In this document: one piece after another, positions 1-6,871 of the stretch
Layout of the letters: each line of letters starts with the position of its first letter
Position numbering within the stretch: the stretch's first letter is position 1
From: Euperipatoides rowelli
Taxonomy: Eukaryota > Onychophora > Udeonychophora > Euonychophora > Peripatopsidae
Assembly: GCA_003024985.2 (NCBI GenBank)
Contig: PXIH01S0004537.1
Strand: one strand, 5' to 3'
Length of the DNA stretch: 14,788 bases
Notes under the pieces: model-generated
What the model saw: only the letters and a program-made list of their open reading frames with translations
Told to the model about the DNA's origin: nothing
Database searches by the model: none
Program-made: the position numbers and the translations under genes

Positions 1-53
1 CGGTAGTACCCGGGGCGGGCCACCACTCCCTCTGCCCCCTTGCAACGCCTCTG
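1..53. mobile_element. Right end of a hAT-like non-autonomous DNA transposon, cut by window edge
   Basis: The first 53 bases are strikingly GC-rich in an otherwise AT-rich window. Read on the minus strand they begin CAGAGGCGTTGCAAGGGGG and continue into a C/G-rich tract containing GGCCCGCCCCGGG. This is the look of a widespread family of animal DNA transposon ends beginning CAGGGGCGTAGC followed by a G-run, which I recall as hAT-like. The GC-rich block stops abruptly at base 53. The next eight bases, TACAGTAT (54-61), are a candidate 8-bp target duplication of hAT type, but the other copy lies outside the window. Superfamily assignment is from memory of the terminal motif and is not certain. 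Confidence 0.55.
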
Positions 54-234
54 TACAGTATATTGTAAATTGATTACACTTTTACGGGCAATTTTTTCGA
101 ATAATTTTAAATTAAGATTATCAAATATATTGAGGTAAGTATAAAGTAGTTTATTAATCTGTTATGAACAGATCATATAGGTGTAGTGCCGGAAAGAGGG
201 ACTTCCTGTTTAAACAACTCTTTAAAAATAATAA
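54..234. other. AT-rich non-coding spacer, possibly LINE 3' tail
   Basis: This stretch lies between the GC-rich transposon end and the stop codon of the LINE relic on the minus strand. Part of it may be the old 3' untranslated tail of that LINE, because the coding relic ends at 235-237 and its 3' side faces this region. I see no clear terminal microsatellite or poly(A) tail marking the end of the LINE, so the boundary is not resolved. Confidence 0.3.
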
Positions 235-1600
235 TTAAAGATCAAAGGCATTAAAATAGAGGACATCAGATAGTAGTACAAGATCATCTAACCTATGCTT
301 AAAAGATTCAACTGATTTAGCTTCTACAAGGTTTTCTGGTAACCATTCTAAAATGATCAAATCTGAAATAAACTTATGGTGCAACAATAGTCTAGATCTA
401 TTAACGATAATTTGAATTTATGCCCCTAATTCGACTATCTTCATTAAATTAAAAAAAATATTGTAAGAGATAAGATATCTGCCATACAATTATGTATTTT
501 AAAAACCTGAATCATATCTTGCTTAAGCTTTTCTAAAGAGTCTAACCTCAATGTTTTAAGCCTATCTGAATACCTAATATTAAAGTTGTAAGCTTTTCTC
601 GGTACTTCCTCCAATAATCTATATATTTCCTATACATTGCAGACCACAATTGAACACAATACTGTGGTCTTACAATATTAACAATAATGAAAAATATGGC
701 CTTGCCAATAGTTTATATAATGCTAAAATGACCTCAAAATTTCTGCATTAATTTTTTTTAACATATCCAACATGATTTGGAACATTATTTACCAAGCTTA
801 CATATTTTTGAATCATAACACCCAAATCCTTTGTCTCCTCAATCTCACTACCATTCATACTATATTTAAACTAACCATACTGTAATTTCTACCAAAAATG
901 AGCTACAGTAGGCTATTTGACATTTAGCTATGGTACCAGTGCATTAAATCCATCTGCCAAACCTTAACCGATATTTACTCAATTTATCCTAATCAGTTAT
1001 ATTAATAATACCACTTCAATACTCCCATCTAATTTAGTATCAATAAATTTACTTATTTTATTTATATTATCAAAATCATTTATAAATATTAAAAAAGGCC
1101 CTAAAACTGACCCATATGGTATCCAACTTGACACATCTTTACAACTAGAAAATTTACTATTAATAACTACACTTTTTGTTTCACTTAACCGTATCCAATT
1201 TTGAATCAAATTTAATATATTTCCATATTAATACCCTACTTTTAATATTATTTCAGCAACCATGAACTACCTTATCAAAGGATTTTTGAAAATCTAAGAA
1301 AACTACCTCAATAGCATTACACTCATCCACTACATTAGTAATTTCATCATAAAATTCTAAAAGATTAGTCAGACTTGATCTTTTATCCTAAATTTATGCT
1401 GTGATTTTCCAAACAAATAATTTATATTAAAGTAAACCACAATCAAATCTTTTACGATAGGTCCCAATAACTTACCTACTACAAAAGTTAAACTAATTGG
1501 CCTATAATGGCAAGGATCACTATTAGAACCTTTCTAGCTATTCTCCAATCCTCAAGAACAAATCCAGGTTCAATATACTTTATTGTTAATTTCTTTGTCT
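235..1600 (-). pseudogene. Decayed CR1-like LINE reverse transcriptase (ORF2 relic)
   Basis: This is the C-terminal half of a non-LTR retrotransposon ORF2, read from about 1600 down to a stop codon at 235-237. Motifs appear in the correct family order but in shifting frames. EDWRIA (about 1537-1556) is followed by YRPISLTFVVGKLLG (about 1450-1515), KRSSLTNLLEFYDE (about 1340-1385), VVFLDFQKSFDKVVH (about 1264-1310, keeping the first catalytic Asp), and WIPYGSVLGPFLIFINDF (about 1070-1140). The next motif, SKFIDTKL (about 1030-1055), replaces the expected FADD catalytic box and lacks one Asp, so the enzyme is dead. Downstream of RT come WQMDLM (about 943-960), EETKDLGVMIQ (about 810-842), YCVQLWSAMYRK (about 625-663), a SDRLKTLRL segment (about 545-570), and the closing SVESFKHRLDDL (about 275-320). 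Several stops and frameshifts separate these blocks. No endonuclease domain or ORF1 is visible, so the copy is 5'-truncated, as is usual for LINEs. CR1, L2 and other Jockey-group clades share these motifs. CR1-like is the best match, but the clade is an inference. Confidence 0.9.
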
Positions 1601-2233
1601 AATAGCTTGGAATTGAACAAAATTCTTGCTTTTGTTCAGAAAACAAATTACTCTATGTCACATTTTTTATTCATGCACTTTATTTCAAGAAAATTAATTT
1701 AAAATATTTTGGGGATAAATTTTAATAGTATTGGCATTCGTTTTTTTTTTTTTAAGGAATGTATTTTTCCCTCTACCATCTTACTGTATATCTTAATTGG
1801 AATATGATCGTGTTACGAAGCCGGTAACAGCGCCATCTAATGGGCTTCACACGAACTATATTTTTCTTTTTCTTTCTTAGATCACTGTGATATAACGGGC
1901 TTAAAAGATCGGCGCGGGAACTATTTTTAGAAACTTTATGTGGTGTTTTCTCTTAGATAAAAAGGGCTTAAACAAAAAAAAAAGGTTGATGTCCGTGTAA
2001 CGGGCTTATTCGCTAATTCTTTATTAACAAGACACATACTGTAGTTTATTAAAATCCAGCTCTATTCAACTAAGTGGAGAAAAACAAAACATGGACAAAT
2101 GTTGAAAAAAAGATCTTAACACTCAAAATCTACCAAATTATTTAAACTGGGAATACAACAATTTTTTTAATAAAAACATTAAATTGTAAAACTTAAATCC
2201 ACGACATACACATTCTTTAGCTTAGCTAACAAA
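1601..2233. other. Non-coding stretch with T-run and a GC-richer GGGCTT cluster
   Basis: No gene is recognisable. A T13 run lies at 1741-1753. From about 1805 to 2020 the sequence is less AT-rich than its surroundings and contains four copies of GGGCTT on the plus strand, starting at 1842, 1897, 1964 and 2002. Two of these occur as AACGGGCTTA. A short inverted pair GTTAC/GTAAC is at 1812-1816 and 1824-1828, and the segment AGCGCCATCTA follows. This may be a remnant of an unidentified repeat. The rest, to 2233, is plain AT-rich DNA. Confidence 0.3.
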
Positions 2234-3741
2234 CAGGATTGGGAAAAATACTAAAAAAAAGTATGTGAAATTCAAAATACTCTACCAAAAATGTATTTGA
2301 AATAAAAAATACATTCAAAATTAAAGTATCTAAAATACAAAACACTTTTATATTTTCAAACTTCTTAAAATATTTATTTTTATAAAACTTGTACTATCTA
2401 AAAAAAAAAATAGTACCGGTATGTCAATTTTTTTTAGGTTATTTAAATGCTAATCATCATTTTTATTTTATTTTTTTAAAACATTTAGCATAGTGTTATT
2501 TTTTACCTCTTAGCAATTTTGAAAATTCGGGAATAAAAACTAGAAATGCTAATAAATTTCACTTGCCTTACATGAGAACTTCTAGATTGATTAACGAGCT
2601 CCCATTATATCAATGATTAAAATATTAAATAATCAACTTCCTACTTCTGCTTGAATATTTTTCATAATAAATTTGTTTTCTTTTATTATATATATTTTAA
2701 CTGAAATATGTAAAATTCTCTATATCCAGTTGGGCTAAGAGAATTATTCTATGTATTTTCATTTGTATATATCCAAATATATACTGTGTATATTTTTTTT
2801 ATGAAGAAATAGACTTATCAGTAATAATAATAATATGTAATAATTCTGTCTTTGCAAAATTAGTTTTCAAAATGATAATGAAAATTTAAAAAAGTTCTAT
2901 AATTTGTGTTTTCAAATTTTGTAAATTTGAATTTTTAGTTAAATAAATTTTTCAAAAAAGGTCCGCTAACACACTCGCCAGCTTTTAAGGGATCAGTAGT
3001 AATACAATTATTGACGGTTTAGTTAGACAAACTTTTCATAGAGGTCAACTTATGATTTATATATTTTATTTATTTACGATAAAATAATATTTGGAAGCAG
3101 TTGTTCTAAACAATATTTTATAAATGTAAGAAAACTGGTCATGTGACTTAATAAAACAATACATCTATATTAAAAAAAAATTGTCCTTCTGTCTTTCTAT
3201 ACAAATCCACAGTTTAGAAGCCAGGATCGTGAAATTTTACAGAAGGGCGTATTAAAACACGGCCGAGGCAACTAAAAAAANTTGAAATCAAAATTAATTA
3301 CGGTTAATTTTTATTTAATTAAAAAACCCTTAAAATGCTGGGCAACGCCGGGTAGTTTCTATACAAATCTACAGTTTACAAGCGTAGATCACGACGGGTA
3401 GTTTCTATACAAATGAACAGTTTACAAGTGTAGATCGTGAAATTTTACAGACGTTTTACAGCCGAGGCAACTAAAAAAATTTGAAATCAAAATTAACCCT
3501 TAAAATGCCAGGAAACTCCGGGTACTTCAGCTAATAAATAAATTATAAAAATAAATGTATACCTATTTATTGTATATTTTCAGGTATATATATTTGAAAA
3601 GTATTGAATATTGAAATTAAGTGTTTACAAACTACTTTAAAAATGTTTTTTAGTTACAAAATACTTTAAAAGTATTCACAATACAACAGCATTTTCATTA
3701 AGTACTTGAAATACTTGATTTTTCAATACAGCCCAACCTTG
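2234..3741. mobile_element. Candidate old non-autonomous DNA transposon with CAGGGTTGGGC-type ends
   Basis: The left end reads CAGGATTGGGAAAAATACT from 2234. The right end, read on the minus strand from 3741, begins CAAGGTTGGGCTGTATTG. The first ten bases agree at eight positions. Both ends run into the same kind of subterminal sequence, rich in AAAATACT, AAGTATT and TTGAAAT words (about 2250-2345 and 3590-3730). This resembles a common class of animal DNA transposon that starts CAGGGTTGGGCAAA; the superfamily is uncertain, perhaps hAT. The flanking octamers CTAACAAA (2226-2233) and ATAAAAAA (3742-3749) agree at six of eight positions, but this is weak in such AT-rich DNA. No transposase frame is visible. 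The middle (about 2420-3180) shows nothing recognisable. A Helentron-like repeat lies inside near the right end. Confidence 0.45.
3184..3534 (+). repeat. Helentron/HINE-like repeat, partial head-to-tail dimer
   Basis: The block TTTCTATACAAAT occurs three times in the same direction, at 3194, 3356 and 3402. It is followed each time by ACAGTTTA(C/G)AAG and then a GATC(G/A) segment. The first and third copies continue into ATCGTGAAATTTTACAG and then into a shared segment containing GCCGAGGCAACTAAAAAAA and TTGAAATCAAAATTAA. Both then reach CCCTTAAAATGC and a GC-rich hairpin-like end (CTGGGCAACGCCGGG near 3338-3352; CCAGGAAACTCCGGG near 3508-3522). The last copy finishes GGTACTTCAGCTAA at 3534. 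A small GC hairpin followed by a CTRR tail and a TATACAAAT head is typical of non-autonomous Helitron/Helentron elements. The second copy is only a 46-bp fragment joined directly to the third. One base, 3281, is an N. The assignment rests on remembered family signatures. Confidence 0.6.
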
Positions 3742-5138
3742 ATAAAAAAAAACAAAAAAAAAACATCAATTTCAATCCTTTAAAATTTTTACTGTAAGTA
3801 TTCAGTGTATAATATATATATATTATTACACTGATCCTTAATTATTTTTTTTTCATGTAATATTTACTCTAGATTTTGAATTAAAACTTTTTCCTGAAAT
3901 TTTTGTATCTAGGTTAAGTAAGGAAATAGATGTTAAGTTAGCAATTCCAGGATATACAATTTCCTTGTCAGATTTGCATTTGTTTAACAAAATGAAATAA
4001 CATTCTAGATAAAACCAATTAGAAATAAGCTATTAATTTTTCAAAAATGGATAATACAATATAATCCAATTTGTTATATAATACTAATGAAATGTGGTCT
4101 GTATCTCATGCACTTTAATTGATGATTTTATTTAAGGATATTTTAATATAATTTAATTTTAAATATACAGTATATTTTTTCAACAGATCAATTTTAAAAC
4201 CTGTCAATAAGAAATATTATATTATCTACTATACCGGTATTGTAAAAAAAAAAAAAAAAAAAAAAAAGGCAAAGTTTTCTCATATAGAATTCAAAATTTT
4301 CTTCCCAAAAGAATATTCATATGTTTAATCAAATACATTTTATAATTACACTTTATTTAAGAATGTATTAGAAAAATTAAAAATTGTTCTGAGAATTAAT
4401 AAATATATATTTTAACAAATATGAATTTTAATATTTTGTTATTCTGTCTTTTAATTATTATAGTCTCTATTCAAGATTCAACTTACTTTAAAATATCTTT
4501 CTCTGTACAAACATACTGTATATTATTTCTTATCATACAATAATTCAATAAGCTTTTTTTTGAGACTAAGCCATTGATAGTTAATGATCTGTTTCTCCTT
4601 CAATAAGTCTATAGCTAAAAAATAAACACTTCACATATTTGTTGTTTACCAGATTATAGTTGATAATTTTCTTCCTACATGTTCTTCTTTATGGTCTCTA
4701 AACTATTTAATTTTTTTTAATCTTAAGCATAATAAACAAATGATCAGATGTTGTTGGGTAATCGTAACAATTAAATTCTTCATAAAATACCTAGATACAA
4801 AAATATAACCCAATTTGTATTTTATGAACTATGAGATTCTTGTATAACATTTTTTTTAATGGCTAAAATAGTTTCATCATTCATGTTATTCAAAAATAAA
4901 GAGTTAAATGAGACAAAACTGTAGGGATTATTCAAATTAAAATCATCTGTAATCTCTGATGCAAAAATTTTTGAAAAGTGATAAACCATTAATCAACAAT
5001 AATTCATTCAATTTTCAGACCTTAATAATAATTAATGACAAATTTACCATACTTAAATCTAAAAGATAAAATAATCAAGTAATCATTATAGGAGACATTT
5101 AATCTCATTATTTTCGTACAAGTACTGATGCTCACCTA
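3742..5138. other. AT-rich non-coding DNA, no gene seen
   Basis: Stops are dense in all frames and no domain is recognisable. The only discrete items are an A-rich run directly after the transposon end (about 3743-3763), a short TA run near 3813-3824, a perfect TACCGGTA palindrome at 4232-4239, and an A24 run at 4244-4267. Confidence 0.5.
4244..4267 (+). repeat. Poly(A) run, 24 bases
   Basis: This is an uninterrupted run of 24 A's, the longest homopolymer in the window. It lies five bases after a TACCGGTA palindrome. I see no retroposed gene or SINE upstream and no target duplication, so it is better called a simple repeat than a retroposon tail. Confidence 0.9.
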
Positions 5139-5187
5139 AAAAAATGTCTTTCATAAAATCTATATTATTTTATGAAAGACATTTTTT
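5139..5187. repeat. Perfect 21-bp inverted repeat with 7-nt loop
   Basis: The arms are 5139-5159 and 5167-5187. They are perfect reverse complements around the loop CTATATT, and their core is TGTCTTTCATAAAAT. There is no mismatch over 21 pairs, which is unlikely to have persisted in old neutral DNA. It could be a very short foldback element, a recently formed quasi-palindrome, or a transcribed hairpin. It is much shorter than typical microRNA precursors of about 60-80 nt, so I do not call it a microRNA. Confidence 0.9.
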
Positions 5188-5470
5188 CATGATCAGCTCT
5201 CTTAATTATCTCCTTTTGGCAGCACTATTCATAACTTGTACATTAAGGGCCAAAATAAAAAATTTGGATGAAAAGTGCTTTCTATTGATTAAAACATGAA
5301 ACAAATATACTAAATTTTCTTAGTTATATATGACACATTGTCTATTTTCATAGTACTTGGACAACCTAGAATTTCTTAGTGTAATAGACAAATACAGTAT
5401 ATCTGTTAGTTTTTAAATAGGAAAATCTAGTTTTAATTAGTCAAAAATTAAAAACAACTAATGATATTAA

Positions 5471-6105
5471 CCCTTTGCTTGTCTTTGAATCACCCTCTGC
5501 CTGTCTTTGAATCATATGTGATTCAAACCGTGTTCGTTTCAGACGCTTGTGTATCATATACGATTCAAAATACATATGATTTTAAATGCTGAAAGTTTTT
5601 GTTCACAGTATGAAAAATAAACAATTGTTGGAGCTAAACGTATCAGTTTGAAAGTGTTCTAACTTGCTGTGCATCACATATGATTCACAAAACGTATCAT
5701 TGTTAACTATATGAAATAATAGTTTTAGGTAATGAAAACATAAATATGGGCTACACAAGATTAAATTTTTTATTCATAAAGTATAAGTTTTTTTTTTTAT
5801 AAAACATTAATTTATTTTATATTTAGATACAAAATAACATATTTTTTTAAAAAAAAAAATTAATTTGCACTAAAATGCAAAGTTAAATGTGAATCGTATG
5901 TGATACAAAAATCGTATGATAAATTATTTCTACTCATATGCTTTTTGAATCATGTGATTCACATTGTTTTATTATTATTTCATCCTGGAACAACTACATA
6001 CGGTACCTAAAAATATTAATTTTATGCCCTAAATCCTAATAGATCAAAAGATATAAAAAAAGCATATGAGAAGTAACCTTGAAAATTGCTTAGACAGGCA
6101 AAGGG
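5471..6105. mobile_element. Non-autonomous piggyBac-type element (635-bp MITE) with TTAA target copies
   Basis: The left terminus is CCCTTTGCTTGTCT and the right terminus, reverse-complemented, is CCCTTTGCCTGTCT, one mismatch in 14. Exactly TTAA flanks both ends (5467-5470 and 6106-6109). Terminal CCC with TTAA duplication is the signature of the piggyBac superfamily. No transposase frame is present, so movement would have needed an enzyme encoded elsewhere. The left 22 bp are repeated in tandem (5471-5492 and 5493-5514, 20 of 22 identical). The interior carries several copies of a near-palindrome around GAATCATATGTGATTC, at 5506-5527, 5551-5567, 5671-5687, 5891-5907 and 5945-5962. A 14-bp perfect inverted repeat, CTCATATGCTTTTT, lies at 5933-5946 and 6057-6070. 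The centre is A/T homopolymer-rich. Confidence 0.88.
5506..5527. repeat. Near-palindromic internal motif of the piggyBac-type element
   Basis: TTTGAATCA and TGATTCAAA form perfect 9-bp arms around TATG. This is the cleanest copy of a motif that recurs in degenerate form across the element. It partly overlaps the second tandem copy of the terminal repeat, which ends GAATCA at 5514. Subterminal repeated motifs often bind transposase in DNA transposons; that role here is inference. Confidence 0.7.
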
Positions 6106-6498
6106 TTAAAACTAATAATTAGTTGAAATAATTAGTATTTTAACTACTAACAATTATTGTCAGTAGTTAAAATTAGTAGTATTAATAATTACTTGATGCT
6201 TAATTTATTAAAATATAACTATTAGTATACTTGATGCTAGTGTATAAACAAAATTTAAAAATTGTGCATATTTAAATAATCAAAAATATGACAGAAATGA
6301 ATTTGAGGTGTCTCACATTTTATATAATATTGATTACAATATAACTGGCTAGGCTTTGGCTCAAAAATAAATTCATGCAAATAAAAGTTAATTTAAACTA
6401 CTTTTGGATAAAAATCTGTGATACATTGTTAACACTACCGTAATTTTAACTAGTTAAAACTAGCTTCAGAAAATATTAGTTTTGATTAGTTAAAACTA

Positions 6499-6839
6499 AT
6501 CTTTTCGATATACCATAGATAATTTTACAACTGTAACATATAAAATACAAATTATTTAATAATCATTGAAATTAAATTATGAAGTGATTATTTAAATGTG
6601 TAATCATGTACAATGTAACTCTATGGAAGCCCTGATAATAAATACATGCAATGTGATTTATTTATTACAATCAAAATATATAATTTTCATTTTGTCTTTT
6701 GGTCTGTGTATGATTGGCGCCAAATTGACATCACTTAAAACTTCCATTTGGTCTGTGTTTGATCTTAATATGTGAAGAAATAAAACTTTTCACACTCCTA
6801 TTGCAGTTTCTAAACTAGAAATGAACCAAAAATGAAAAG
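6499..6839. other. AT-rich spacer with a short direct repeat and a TTGGCGCCAA palindrome
   Basis: A 17-bp direct repeat, TTTGGTCTGTGTATGAT (6698-6714) and TTTGGTCTGTGTTTGAT (6747-6763), has one mismatch and a 49-bp period. Between the copies lies the perfect palindrome TTGGCGCCAA (6714-6723), whose minus strand reads TTTGGCGC, an E2F-like core. No gene or transcription start is visible nearby, so I do not annotate it as a working site. Confidence 0.45.
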
Positions 6840-6871
6840 CAAAACAATTAAGTCTTTCAATATGTTTATTT
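6840..6871 (-). promoter_or_regulatory. Candidate polyadenylation site on the minus strand
   Basis: On the minus strand the hexamer AATAAA (plus 6866-6871) is followed within about 20-30 nt by a T/G-rich stretch containing TTGTTTTGCTTTTCATTTTTGG-like sequence (plus about 6829-6850). That is the arrangement expected at a cleavage and polyadenylation site. AATAAA occurs often by chance in AT-rich DNA. The support is the adjoining base skew from about 7.0 to 8.0 kb, which also points to minus-strand transcription. Confidence 0.3.

Larger units (their letters stand above)
5428..6498. mobile_element. Candidate older foldback element, host of the piggyBac-type insertion
   Basis: The sequence TAGTTTTAATTAGTCAAAA at 5428-5446 is matched, on the opposite strand, at 6480-6498 with 17 of 19 identities. 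The DNA just inside these ends carries further words of the same kind. There is a 12-bp perfect inverted repeat ATTTTAACTACT/AGTAGTTAAAAT (6137-6148 and 6162-6173) and a perfect 16-bp palindrome TTTTAACTAGTTAAAA (6444-6459). There are also inverted ATTAGTTTT/AAAACTAAT arms (6476-6501). Removing the 639-bp insert and target copy leaves an element of about 430 bp. No coding sequence or clear target duplication is visible. Such A/T-only words recur easily by chance, so the outer boundaries are tentative. Confidence 0.4.

Noticed and set aside
4244-4267. A24 run as the tail of a processed pseudogene or SINE
   Set aside because: No gene-like, tRNA-like or SINE-like sequence precedes it and no flanking duplication is visible.
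5139-5187. MicroRNA precursor
   Set aside because: The whole hairpin is only 49 nt with a perfectly matched stem and sits in no recognisable transcript. The usual size and mismatched shape are absent.
5506-5962. CRISPR-like repeat array
   Set aside because: The repeated motif is degenerate, irregularly spaced and occurs in both orientations, inside a TTAA-flanked transposon in eukaryotic-looking DNA.
6714-6723. Functional E2F binding site or promoter
   Set aside because: A single palindrome with no visible gene, CpG island or start site nearby is not enough to annotate a promoter.
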